Source of the DNA: Rhizobium sp. NLR16a | GTDB taxonomy: Bacteria > Pseudomonadota > Alphaproteobacteria > Rhizobiales > Rhizobiaceae | Direction of reading: 5' to 3' | Assembly: GCF_017948245.1 (NCBI RefSeq) | Contig: NZ_CP072869.1 | Location: forward strand, 310,001 to 374,000 | DNA length: 64,000 bases | In this document: in pieces, positions 7,747 to 16,380 of the stretch | Layout: every line of letters begins with the position of its first letter | Position numbering within the stretch: position 1 is the stretch's first letter | Made by a program: the position numbers and the translations under genes | Notes under the pieces: model-generated | Databases searched by the model: none | The model's input: only the letters and a program-made list of their open reading frames with translations | What the model was told of the DNA's origin: nothing

Positions 7747-9374
7747 TTGGCGATCGCATCCAGGATATATTTCGGATAATTGATTTTCGTTTTTGCCGAG
7801 AAAATTGCTAGCGCACACTCGGTCTTGTTATTCTTCATGTAACGATGAAGGTCATCAAGACCACGGACTTTGCCGAATAGCTTGTTGAAAGTCTCAACGT
7901 TATTCGCTTTGACCAGTTTCGGCTCAAGAGTGTTGTAGTTAAAGGACTTCTTGCCAAGGACGAGATCGCCCTTGTCCACCTCAGGGTCGTAGCAGATTCT
8001 GATATGATCGATGTCCTGGTATTTGGCGTACTTCTCTTTTAGGGCAGCAACATCCCCGTCATTGTCGGTCGCTACCACGACGGGGATCTTCAGCGCCACC
8101 GCCAGCTCAAGAAAACGCAGGAACGAAAGCCCGACCGAAATGACATCAATCTCGTCGTCGATCGGCAGTTTTCCCCCGTTGGCATCCATGTAGGCCCGTT
8201 GGACGACCAGTTCATCCGCATCGCCCTCCACAAGGATCGACTTCTGCGACAGCACAAGACGCAGGGTGTCGTAACCAGGCAACTTATGGAAGAAGTCGCT
8301 CGCGTCCAGATCCTTGATCCGAGTGACCTTCGCTTCCCGCAACAGTATCAGATGGTCCAGTCCGAGCTTGTTCGCGACGAAGCTACTATGCGTGGTCATG
8401 ATGACTTGTTTGCCGCTCTTGTCGGTGCTGATATCGCTGATGAGCTGGTTGAGCTTCGAGTGCGACAGGTGGTTTTCCGGCTCCTCGATCAGCAGTACGG
8501 TCGCTTCGCGATTCTTCTTGCTGCTCAGCGCGAGACGCGTCTTGACGATGCACTGCTCGCCCTTGCCGATATAGTGGAAAGGCACATCCTCAATATACGT
8601 CATAAGGCTGTTTTCCCAGGCATTGTGGGAGGACATATCGACCGAAATGCTGACCTTTTTTCGGCTAATCTTCGCCGCTTCCGCCAACTTTTCATTGATG
8701 GCGCCGACATTGCCATCTGCCTTAAAGGCGTCTTTCAGCTTGCGATGGGCCTGGGATATCGCAACACGTTCCTTGTCGTCTAGAAACTCCTTGACGATGC
8801 GGGAGATGTACATATCCGAACCGCTCTGCACACGTGTGCTCGTAGAATCGATGAGGGCCGACTTTATAGGAACGGTGCGGGCCATGGCCGGTTGGCGGGA
8901 GAATTCCGACCATTGCACCTGATAGAATTCCAAGGGTAACGAGTTGATCTCCCCGCTTTTTAGCAGCTCGGCATAGGCACCGTCATATTTCTTGTCAAAC
9001 TCGATCGAGAAGAGAAGGCCGCGAGCCTTGTCGCTTTCCTCGGAATTCCCGTTTCCGCGAAGATCTTCCAACGCATCGCTATCCCCGCCGAAAAACAGCT
9101 CGATCTGGATCTCCGGCGGATCGATAGGTTTTTTCGCGGCGATGCTGTCAAGATACGCCCGCTCGACCTTCCGGTTGAAAAGATAGGGAGATAGTTCGGT
9201 GCGCAGGTATTTCCCATTCAGCATGCCCGTCAGGCATAGATGGATAGCTTCAAGCAGTGTGGACTTTCCGGCTTCGTTGTTACCAACAATGATATTGACG
9301 CCCTGATTGAAATCGACCTCGAACCAGCTTTCGAAACATTTGAAGTTCTTGATTTTGACTTTCTCGATATACAT
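7743..9374 (-). CDS. gajA: OLD-family ATPase/TOPRIM nuclease, GajA-like
   Basis: A 543-residue protein; ATG 9374 is preceded on the minus strand by AGGGA and begins with MYIEKVKIKNF, the standard start of OLD/RecF ATPases. GNNEAGKST (31-39) is Walker A, VLLIEEPENH (293-302) Walker B, TTHSSF (327-332) the H-loop. The TOPRIM part has LVEGDADE (381-388) and ATDNDGD (435-441), the metal-binding Glu and DxD of the nuclease. The length is close to known GajA (about 580). With the UvrD-like gene directly downstream it forms a class 2 OLD pair, the Gabija layout: GajA nicks phage DNA when nucleotide pools fall. It is divergent from qatA, sharing a 151-base spacer. Confidence 0.85.
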   Translation of the reverse strand: MYIEKVKIKNFKCFESWFEVDFNQGVNIIVGNNEAGKSTLLEAIHLCLTGMLNGKYLRTELSPYLFNRKVERAYLDSIAAKKPIDPPEIQIELFFGGDSDALEDLRGNGNSEESDKARGLLFSIEFDKKYDGAYAELLKSGEINSLPLEFYQVQWSEFSRQPAMARTVPIKSALIDSTSTRVQSGSDMYISRIVKEFLDDKERVAISQAHRKLKDAFKADGNVGAINEKLAEAAKISRKKVSISVDMSSHNAWENSLMTYIEDVPFHYIGKGEQCIVKTRLALSSKKNREATVLLIEEPENHLSHSKLNQLISDISTDKSGKQVIMTTHSSFVANKLGLDHLILLREAKVTRIKDLDASDFFHKLPGYDTLRLVLSQKSILVEGDADELVVQRAYMDANGGKLPIDDEIDVISVGLSFLRFLELAVALKIPVVVATDNDGDVAALKEKYAKYQDIDHIRICYDPEVDKGDLVLGKKSFNYNTLEPKLVKANNVETFNKLFGKVRGLDDLHRYMKNNKTECALAIFSAKTKINYPKYILDAIAK

Positions 9375-9410
9375 CGACTTCCCTATTTCCAGCGACGCAA
9401 GAATTCCAAA

Positions 9411-9440
9411 TTGACACAGCTTTGGCGCGAACAATACGTT
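9411..9440 (+). promoter_or_regulatory. Candidate qat promoter in the gaj-qat divergent spacer
   Basis: TTGACA at 9411-9416 is a consensus -35. TACGTT lies 18 bases further on (9435-9440), a weak -10. It points towards qatA, whose start is 86 bases downstream. The 9375-9525 spacer must hold promoters for both defence operons; I see no clear minus-strand promoter. Confidence 0.4.
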
Positions 9441-9525
9441 GCAAATTTAGGGTAACGCGAATCATCGGCGCAACGTTTCGGTGCGATGGTTTTACTATCG
9501 ATAGGCGCGACGTGGGAGGCCTTGA

Positions 9526-11376
9526 ATGTGGGCAGATAATGAGACTGAAAGAGACTTCCTTAATTTTTCGGGAGTGGCCGACACCGTAGCGGAAATCATC
9601 GTCCAGGCGCGGGGGCGCCCAATTTCAATCGGTGTCTCGGGATCATGGGGCATTGGAAAATCCTCCATGATAAAACTGACCCAAGCATCCCTCGCTAACC
9701 GAGAGAGGAAAGAAGGCGAGAAGGACTTCGTCTTCGTCGAATTCAATGCTTGGCTTTACCAAGGTTATGACGACGCTCGCGCCGCATTGATGGACGTCAT
9801 CGCGACGAAGCTAGAGCAGGAAGCAAGAGCGCGCGAAAGAGGAGTAGACAAGGCCAAGGCGCTCATCAAACGCGTGAACTGGCTGCGTGCAATGAAGCTC
9901 GCTGCCGGCTCGGCGATAGCGGTGTCGATGGGACTGCCTCCAACTGGGCTCATCGGCGAAGTGTGGGGGCTGGGGCAGCGGTTTCTAGGTGGTTCCGTCG
10001 ACCAAAAACTAATCGAAGACGCCAAATCGAAAGCGGGTGAGGTGGCAAGTGCTGCCTCCGGGCTTCTCAATCCGACAGAGGAAACCTCACCTCCTAAGGA
10101 AATCCAAGCCCTCAGGGATAATTTCGAGGAGACCCTTGAGGAGCTTGGGGTAACTCTTGTCGTGTTGATCGACGACCTTGACCGTTGCCTCCCCGAGACG
10201 ACGATCTCGACCCTTGAGGCCATACGGCTGTTCCTGTTTCTGAAAAATACGGCATTCGTCATCGCGGCCGACAACGACATGATCAAACACGCCGTCCGCA
10301 AGCATTTCGAAGGCGTTCCCGACGATCTACTTGTAACGAGCTACTTCGACAAATTGATCCAGGTGCCTATCCGCGTTCCTCCCTTGGGAACGCAGGAAGT
10401 CCGCGCGTACATGATGTTGCTCTACATCGAAAACAGCGACTTGAAGGACGACGTAAAGGAAAAGCTGCGGGTTGGAATAATCGATCAGTTGCGAAAGACG
10501 TGGCAGGGCGCGCGCGTCGATAAGGCATATGTAACGGGACTCCACGAGAACATACCGGCAGATCTTATCGGACGTTTTGATACGGCTGAAAGGCTTGCGC
10601 CTATCATGACGACTGCCTCGGGCATCGTCGGTAATCCCCGACTGATCAAGCGTTTCCTGAATGCACTTTCTATCCGCATGGCGATCTCCAATGCTCAGGG
10701 CGTCGGCGTGGATGAGGCGGTCCTCGCCAAGCTTCTCCTGTTCGAACGTCTCGGTAGCCCGTTGGCTTACGCCGAACTATTGAAGGCCGTTAGCCAAGAC
10801 GATGACGGCAAACCCAGATTCCTGAAGGATTGGGAAGAAGCGGCCACAGAAGGAAAAGACCTAAGCCTTGCCGCGCCCTGGGATGCTCCTTTCTCGAGGG
10901 AATGGCTGGCTTTGCCTCCGCCGCTACACGATGCGAAGTTGTTGGGCGCTTTGTATGTCAGCCGCGAGCACGCGCCGCTCATAACGCCCGGTGACAGATT
11001 AACCACCGAAGCGGCCGAAATATTGACCGCAATGCTCACCCACCCTGAGATGGCTGCGGCCTTGGTCGACAAATTGGCACGCGTGTCGCGCGTAGAAACC
11101 TCGATCATTATGGATCGTCTCCTGGACCGTGCTCATCAAGAACAAGAATGGGGAGTTCCAGCTATCCTGGAAGCCTGCCTAGCGGTTGCGAAAGCCGATC
11201 CTCAGCAAGGACTACGATTGGCGGCATTTTTGAACGATCGTCCACCGGCGCAGATTACCCCGGGGATCGTTCCGAAAATCGGAGACCAGCCTTGGGCGGA
11301 CGGCGTTTTCGAGAAATGGAAGCGCACGGGTGTGCCGCTGGTGGTCAAAAGAGCGATTGAGAAGGCCGAACAATAA
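9526..11376 (+). CDS. qatA: QatA, KAP-family P-loop ATPase of the Qat defence system
   Basis: A 616-residue KAP NTPase preceded by GGGAGG six bases before ATG 9526. GSWGIGKSS (39-47) is Walker A and LVVLIDDLDR (211-220) Walker B; a hydrophobic stretch at about 121-148 sits between them, as the membrane insert does in KAP proteins. Qat is a four-gene anti-phage system (QatA ATPase, QatB unknown, QatC QueC-like, QatD TatD-like nuclease); all four follow in order here with overlapping ends. The stop and the qatB start share one base (TAATG). Function of the complex is established only as phage resistance; mechanism is not readable from sequence. Confidence 0.92.
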   Translation: MWADNETERDFLNFSGVADTVAEIIVQARGRPISIGVSGSWGIGKSSMIKLTQASLANRERKEGEKDFVFVEFNAWLYQGYDDARAALMDVIATKLEQEARARERGVDKAKALIKRVNWLRAMKLAAGSAIAVSMGLPPTGLIGEVWGLGQRFLGGSVDQKLIEDAKSKAGEVASAASGLLNPTEETSPPKEIQALRDNFEETLEELGVTLVVLIDDLDRCLPETTISTLEAIRLFLFLKNTAFVIAADNDMIKHAVRKHFEGVPDDLLVTSYFDKLIQVPIRVPPLGTQEVRAYMMLLYIENSDLKDDVKEKLRVGIIDQLRKTWQGARVDKAYVTGLHENIPADLIGRFDTAERLAPIMTTASGIVGNPRLIKRFLNALSIRMAISNAQGVGVDEAVLAKLLLFERLGSPLAYAELLKAVSQDDDGKPRFLKDWEEAATEGKDLSLAAPWDAPFSREWLALPPPLHDAKLLGALYVSREHAPLITPGDRLTTEAAEILTAMLTHPEMAAALVDKLARVSRVETSIIMDRLLDRAHQEQEWGVPAILEACLAVAKADPQQGLRLAAFLNDRPPAQITPGIVPKIGDQPWADGVFEKWKRTGVPLVVKRAIEKAEQ

Positions 11377-12263
11377 TGGGGACATCTCAATCGAGTAACG
11401 GACCCAAGGGAGGCGTCCCCATGGTGCCCGCGTGGACCCCCGCGCCACCGGCGGAAGATCCGCCTTCGGGTGACCAACCACCGGACGCGCCGCTAGACCC
11501 CGCTCCAGATCTAAATCCGCCAGAGCAGGAGCCGGTAGATGCCGCTCCCAACGAACCCGTTGCGCCTAACGTGCCGCCACCAGCGGCCCCTCTCGCGCCC
11601 GGTCACCGGTTCGCTGGTACCCGCCGAAGCCTTGGAGAATTTGCGAAGGCCGGAAACTTAAGTGATATGCGCCGCAGCTTGGGTAACTACGTGCGTAACG
11701 GCTACGGCGGATCGAGGACGACGACCAGCAGATTTGGTGGAACCGTTGCCACCGCCAGTGCACTCGGCGGTATCCTCGAAACTATGGGGCAACAGCCCGC
11801 AGGCAGTGCGCTGGATCCGGCGCTTCTTGCGGGCCGCACCGCGAACGAGGTGATGGATGCTGTCGTCGAAGCGGTTCGACCCGTCGATGGCACTCAGGAC
11901 GCCGAGGCCGAACGAACCGCCATCAAGGACTCGCTTTCGGATCTCTTGGTGAAGTACCCTGATGCCGATTTGGCTGCCCTGACACCGGAACAGCGTGAAT
12001 TCGCCATCGAGCGTTTCACCGCAATGGATGTTGCTCGTCGGTTCGAACTCGATGTCGGAAAAACAATCATCGAGAAAGCGCCCACCGCCACAATGGCTCT
12101 TAGTCGCCTAAAACAGGTGCGTGACTACATCAAACAGACCGTAGCTGCTTCCTTTCGCAAACTCAGAGCGGCGGGCAAGAGCGTAAACTCGAACCGTATC
12201 GCCGCGGTGGTTAGAGATGCACTACGGGATACCTTTCAGGTTTTCGAGGGATACGCAGAATGA
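11376..12263 (+). CDS. qatB: QatB, Qat system protein of unknown fold
   Basis: A 295-residue protein identified mainly by its place between qatA and qatC. The first 75 residues are Pro/Ala/Glu-rich and surely disordered. Then RRSLG occurs twice (GTRRSLGEFAKAG and MRRSLGNYVRNG), followed by a Gly/Thr/Ser linker and a helical C-terminal domain of about 150 residues. No catalytic motif is visible. The gene ends in ATGA, overlapping the qatC start by four bases, so production of B and C should be coupled. Confidence 0.8.
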   Translation: MGTSQSSNGPKGGVPMVPAWTPAPPAEDPPSGDQPPDAPLDPAPDLNPPEQEPVDAAPNEPVAPNVPPPAAPLAPGHRFAGTRRSLGEFAKAGNLSDMRRSLGNYVRNGYGGSRTTTSRFGGTVATASALGGILETMGQQPAGSALDPALLAGRTANEVMDAVVEAVRPVDGTQDAEAERTAIKDSLSDLLVKYPDADLAALTPEQREFAIERFTAMDVARRFELDVGKTIIEKAPTATMALSRLKQVRDYIKQTVAASFRKLRAAGKSVNSNRIAAVVRDALRDTFQVFEGYAE

Positions 12264-13534
12264 GGCTCGTTTGTGGACCTGGATCGTTCGAGCTTCCATT
12301 GGAAGAAGGCGATCTGCGTGTTGTCCTGTATGGTCAGCCACGCATCCCCTCGGAGGCAAGTGCGGGTGAAGCCGTCAAGGCAGAGCTTCGGCGAAAGGGA
12401 CTGAACCCCCATCGACGGGCATGGGATCTGCTTTCGATCGCACTTTCAATCATCACCGCCGACCTTTCGGTACTGCGAGATGACAGCGCCGATGGCTGGA
12501 CTAGAGAGATTGAACTCGACGTCGCCGTTTCCGACCCAGCTTTCTGGAATACGATGTCCGACGAATTTCGGCAGGCGCTCGCGTTCCTGACAACGGACCG
12601 CTGGAAGCTTCGGTTTCATGACGGCGGCGTTTTACCCGCTCCGCCAAGGAAGATTTCGGTACTGAAAGAAGACTGCGTCGTCTTGTTATCCGGCGGACTG
12701 GACAGTCTCGTTGGCGCTATCGATCTGACTCGTGATGGATTGAAGCCGGTGGCAGTCAGCCAGAACGTTCGAGGGGACGGTCTGAAGCAACGGGATTTCG
12801 CACAGGAAATTGGTCTGACGAAGCACCTGCAGCTCAATCACGTTGCGACTTCCCCCACCGCGCAGGAAACGTCACAGCGAGCGCGCTCTCTGATCTTTTT
12901 GACCTTTGGCGTGGTGGTAGCTACATCGCTGGAGAAATACGCAAAAGGCAACACAGCTCCGCTCTACGTTTGCGAAAATGGGTTCATTGCGATCAATCCG
13001 CCGCTCACCGGTTCCCGGCTTGGAAGCCTGAGCACACGCACGGCGCACCCTGTCTTCCTAACGCGGTTCCAGAAGATCCTCGATGCCGCAAGCCTCAACG
13101 TGAAGATCGAAAATCCCTATGCCCAAAAAACGAAGGGCGAAATGCTTATCGAATGCAAGGACCAGATTTTCCTTCAGACCGAGGCCGCGCATTCGACCAG
13201 CTGTGGGCGCTTTCAGCGGTTCAATTACCGGCACTGCGGTCGCTGCGTTCCCTGTCAAGTGAGACGGGCAGCATTCGTCGCATGGGACACGAAGCGCGAT
13301 ACGACGGACTACGTCTACGAGCCTTTGGGAAAGGATGATGAAGACCACGCGTCGTTCGATGATGTTCGTTCCGTTGCCATAGCGTTGGCTTCGGTGAAAG
13401 CTGACGGCCTCGATCGGTGGCTTGGCGACACCTTGTCGCCTCCGGATATTGGTGATCGTAACGGTGTCCGCGGCATGCTATATCGAGGGTTAAACGAACT
13501 TGGTGAGCTGCATCGACTATATGGTGTTAAGTGA
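12260..13534 (+). CDS. qatC: QatC, QueC-like PP-loop ATPase
   Basis: A 424-residue protein with the PP-loop SGGLDS at 144-149 and a cysteine cluster (C315, C326, C329, C332) like the zinc site of QueC, the 7-cyano-7-deazaguanine synthase. It has a 140-residue N-terminal extension that true QueC lacks and no queuosine genes are nearby, so it is the defence form, which may modify a base or a protein with a deazaguanine-like group; that chemistry is inference. Starts at ATG 12260 inside the qatB stop and ends in GTGA, overlapping qatD by four bases. Confidence 0.9.
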   Translation: MRLVCGPGSFELPLEEGDLRVVLYGQPRIPSEASAGEAVKAELRRKGLNPHRRAWDLLSIALSIITADLSVLRDDSADGWTREIELDVAVSDPAFWNTMSDEFRQALAFLTTDRWKLRFHDGGVLPAPPRKISVLKEDCVVLLSGGLDSLVGAIDLTRDGLKPVAVSQNVRGDGLKQRDFAQEIGLTKHLQLNHVATSPTAQETSQRARSLIFLTFGVVVATSLEKYAKGNTAPLYVCENGFIAINPPLTGSRLGSLSTRTAHPVFLTRFQKILDAASLNVKIENPYAQKTKGEMLIECKDQIFLQTEAAHSTSCGRFQRFNYRHCGRCVPCQVRRAAFVAWDTKRDTTDYVYEPLGKDDEDHASFDDVRSVAIALASVKADGLDRWLGDTLSPPDIGDRNGVRGMLYRGLNELGELHRLYGVK

Positions 13535-14271
13535 TTGACTTCCATTGCCATCTTGATCTGTACCCGGATCCTGTTGCGATCACGCAGTCCTGCGTGAACC
13601 GGAATATCTATGTTCTCTCTGTCACTAACACGCCCTCGGCTTGGGAAGGCACGCTCGCTCTTTCACATAAGGCAAAGCGGATCAGAACGGCGCTTGGGCT
13701 GCATCCGCAGATTGCACATGAACGCCATGGCGAACTTCCCTTATTTGAAAGACTCCTGCCATCAGCCACATACGTAGGGGAGATCGGGTTAGACGGCTCA
13801 CCCGAGTTGCGACCCCATTGGGAAACGCAAAAGCGGGTGTTTCATCGCATTTTAGATCTATGCGACCAGGCGGGCGGTCGTGTAATGACTATTCATAGTC
13901 GGCGGGCGGCCACGCAGGTATTGGATGCACTCGAAGCGCACAAAGGCGCAGGAACACCAATCCTTCATTGGTTTTCGGGGACAAAGCGAGAGTTGGATCG
14001 CGCCGTCTCCATGGGCTGTTGGTTCAGCGTGGGACCAGGGATGATCTATGGTCAGAAGGGCCGGGATATCGTCAAAATGATCCCCCGTGATCGCCTGTTA
14101 ACCGAATCTGACGGACCATTCACACAAATCGAGGGCAGGTCTGTTCTACCATGGGAGCTCGACCGCGTATTGGACGCGATCGCAGAACTGTGGTCGGAAG
14201 ATGCGCTTGCGGTCGAAGGGCGGGTGGCGGAGAACTTACGACAATTGGGCTATGGTCGAGCCGAAAACTAA
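13531..14271 (+). CDS. qatD: QatD, TatD-family metal-dependent DNase
   Basis: A 246-residue TatD-type hydrolase starting at GTG 13531 in the qatC stop. The metal ligands are all present: HCH (5-7), E84 in GEIGLDG, H122 in IHSRRA, H146 in LHWFSG and D194 in TESDGPF. TatD proteins are 3'-5' exonucleases or hydrolases; in Qat this is the presumed effector or processing nuclease. It is the last gene of the operon; the 160 bases after it hold no obvious terminator and run towards the convergent RbsD/FucU gene. Confidence 0.9.
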   Translation: MIDFHCHLDLYPDPVAITQSCVNRNIYVLSVTNTPSAWEGTLALSHKAKRIRTALGLHPQIAHERHGELPLFERLLPSATYVGEIGLDGSPELRPHWETQKRVFHRILDLCDQAGGRVMTIHSRRAATQVLDALEAHKGAGTPILHWFSGTKRELDRAVSMGCWFSVGPGMIYGQKGRDIVKMIPRDRLLTESDGPFTQIEGRSVLPWELDRVLDAIAELWSEDALAVEGRVAENLRQLGYGRAEN

Positions 14272-14434
14272 GCGCACATAAGGGGCGCGATCGCTTGTCG
14301 AGAGCATCATCCTAAAATCTGCGTTGCGTCAAAACCATGGGTCATTCGAATTACCAGGAAATGGATGTGTTTCAGTACCTTACAAAATTTCGTGCCGGTC
14401 GGTAGTTCGAATTGGTTCAAGGCGGTCAGTTCGA

Positions 14435-14875
14435 CTAAATGACACCTTTGCTGAAAATAAAGCATCCGTACGGACCAGGATCTGAGGTTCTGACAATTGC
14501 GAACGAGTTTTGTGCCGCCTCGTAGAATGCGAAGCGTTCCAATGCGTCCATCCTGATCGGCCGCACTTCCGCGCGATCGACAACCGTCTGCATCGCGGAA
14601 AAGATTGGCATCTGCTTTTCCGGGTCGCCCACAACCTGCATCCGTTTCACGGGGGCGTCGACGAATGTGTCGAGCGGAAACAGCTTTAGGATCGCTTCCG
14701 CTGCACGCTCAAGACCACAGCCGGAGAGGTCAATGAGGCGGCCGTAGGTGGTGTGCCGGGCGATGGTCTGGGCGGGATGGTTGATATCGCACAAGACCAG
14801 CTGGTCCCCGTGCCCCATCAGCATCAACGCATGGATCAGTTCAGCGTTGATGACCAGATCGATTCCTTTTAGCAC
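14435..14875 (-). CDS. RbsD/FucU-family sugar mutarotase
   Basis: A 146-residue protein beginning at GTG 14875, chosen because GGGAGG lies seven bases upstream and because VLKGIDLVINAELIHAL is the family N terminus; the ATG 69 bases further out lacks support. MGHGDQLVLCDINHPA carries the His/Asp residues of the pyranase/mutarotase active site. These enzymes interconvert sugar anomers or ring forms so that isomerases and kinases can act. The length fits FucU (about 140). It faces away from the sugar ABC cluster across a 359-base spacer with a likely shared operator, so it should serve the same sugar. Confidence 0.82.
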   Translation of the reverse strand: MLKGIDLVINAELIHALMLMGHGDQLVLCDINHPAQTIARHTTYGRLIDLSGCGLERAAEAILKLFPLDTFVDAPVKRMQVVGDPEKQMPIFSAMQTVVDRAEVRPIRMDALERFAFYEAAQNSFAIVRTSDPGPYGCFIFSKGVI

Positions 14876-15234
14876 CTGGTGCCTCCCTTGGCCGCAGTGG
14901 TTTTCTTCACAGAGTATACGTACGTCGTGATGTTTGCAAATCATGCTTTAACGTCGAGCAGGGGGTCGTCATTCGGCATTTAGGGGGAATCACCGGCTAT
15001 TACAGGAACAAACAGGAGCAAAACTCGGAGAATGAGAGGCAGCATAAAAATATTTTGGATGCGGGGATAAACTACTTTACACTATGGAGTCATTATGTGA
15101 AGTTTCTAGCCGAATGATGTCCCTCCCAGGGCGGACCGGCCGGCGGGGTGTTGCTGGATGGGACGCCCCGCCGCCGCCTTCTGGAGGGACGATCAAGCGT
15201 CGTGGGGAGCGCGACGTATAGGGAGGAATTCGCA
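14876..15234. promoter_or_regulatory. Divergent control region between mutarotase and sugar ABC genes
   Basis: This spacer has no gene. It contains TTGGAT (15055-15060) and TACACT (15078-15083) with 17 bases between them, a fair promoter for the ABC operon, and the 30-bp inverted repeat at 15074-15103 overlapping that -10. The stretch 14945-15070 is otherwise unremarkable. Confidence 0.5.
15074..15103. promoter_or_regulatory. 30-bp inverted-repeat site, copy 1, candidate operator
   Basis: ACTTTACA (15074-15081) and TGTGAAGT (15096-15103) are inverted arms with one mismatch and a 14-base spacer. The same 30 bases recur at 20281-20310 with 25 of 30 positions identical, both arms exactly so. 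It overlaps the predicted -10, which fits repression. The RpiR regulator encoded in the cluster is the likely ligand, by inference. Confidence 0.6.
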
Positions 15235-16296
15235 TTGGCATCCATGGATATCGTCAACGTCGGCAAAGCCTACGGAAGCCTGACCGTAGTCCATGGGGTT
15301 TCGGTGGAAATACCCGATGGCGAGTTCGTGGTTCTGGTTGGTCCTTCGGGCTGCGGCAAATCCACACTTCTGCGCATGGTCGCGGGGCTGGAGCCGATCA
15401 CATTCGGCGATATCCGCATCGACGGCCAGGTAGTGAACGATCTGCCGCCAAAAGATCGCGACATTGCGATGGTGTTCCAGAGCTACGCTCTCTATCCCCA
15501 CAAGACCGTCGCCGAGAACATGGGCTTCGCACTGAAAATGCGCGGAGAGGCCAAGGCGGATATCGACGGCCGTGTGAGAAAAGCGGCCGAGATTCTTGAT
15601 CTGGTTCCCTATCTCGCACGCTATCCGCGTCAACTCTCCGGGGGGCAGAGACAACGTGTCGCCATGGGACGGGCGATCGTGCGCGATCCAAAGGTTTTTC
15701 TGTTCGACGAACCGCTTTCCAATCTGGATGCGAAACTGCGGGTGCAGATGCGCGCGGAGATCAAGGAATTGCAGCGGCGGCTTGCGACCACGATGATCTA
15801 TGTCACCCATGACCAGGTCGAGGCGATGACGATGGCGGATCGCATCGTGGTGCTGCGGGACGGACGCGTCGAGCAGATCGGTTCACCGCTCGAACTTTAT
15901 GACAAGCCGGCCAATACTTTCGTTGCCGATTTCATAGGCTCGCCGTCGATGAACCTGCTGAAAGGCCACATCCGGACGTCCGGGGCACCCCTTTTCGAAA
16001 CCGACGACGGCGTCCGCCTGCCGCTTGTTCGCGCACCGGAAGGCTCCGATGGCCGGCCCGCCTTCTACGGCATCCGGCCGGAGCATTTCGCGCTTGGCGG
16101 CGAAGTGACGGCCAACATCACTGTCGTGGAAACGACGGGATCGGAGACGCAGGTCTTTGCCCAGATCGGCAACCAGAAGGTTATCGGGGTCTTTCGCGAC
16201 CGGGTGGAGGACCGATCCGGCCAGCCGATGGCAATGACGCCAAACCCGGCATCCGCGAATCTTTTCGATCTGAAAACCGGATTGCGGCTCGATTGA
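15235..16296 (+). CDS. Sugar ABC importer ATPase, UgpC/MsmK type
   Basis: TTG 15235, eight bases after GGAGG, is the likely start; ATG 15244 gives the canonical [11 protein letters not shown] and is the alternative. GPSGCGKST (33-41 from the ATG) is Walker A, LSGGQRQR the ABC signature, [14 protein letters not shown]alker B and D-loop, and THDQVEA the H-loop. The C-terminal 110 residues form the MalK-like TOBE regulatory domain ([10 protein letters not shown]). It energises the CUT1-type importer whose binding protein and two permeases follow. A perfect hairpin lies in the gap to the next gene. Confidence 0.9.
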   Translation: MASMDIVNVGKAYGSLTVVHGVSVEIPDGEFVVLVGPSGCGKSTLLRMVAGLEPITFGDIRIDGQVVNDLPPKDRDIAMVFQSYALYPHKTVAENMGFALKMRGEAKADIDGRVRKAAEILDLVPYLARYPRQLSGGQRQRVAMGRAIVRDPKVFLFDEPLSNLDAKLRVQMRAEIKELQRRLATTMIYVTHDQVEAMTMADRIVVLRDGRVEQIGSPLELYDKPANTFVADFIGSPSMNLLKGHIRTSGAPLFETDDGVRLPLVRAPEGSDGRPAFYGIRPEHFALGGEVTANITVVETTGSETQVFAQIGNQKVIGVFRDRVEDRSGQPMAMTPNPASANLFDLKTGLRLD

Positions 16297-16312
16297 AAGC
16301 GCTTCGCCGATG

Positions 16313-16327
16313 CCCTGCGACGCAGGG
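16313..16327 (+). other. Intercistronic hairpin
   Basis: CCCTGCG (16313-16319) and CGCAGGG (16321-16327) are perfect inverted arms around one base, in the 84-base gap between the ATPase and binding-protein genes. No U tract follows, so an mRNA-processing or stabilising role is more likely than termination. Confidence 0.45.
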
Positions 16328-16380
16328 GCTCGGCCGATACCCATCACGTGTGGTGATTTGTTCAACGGGAGGAGTGAATT

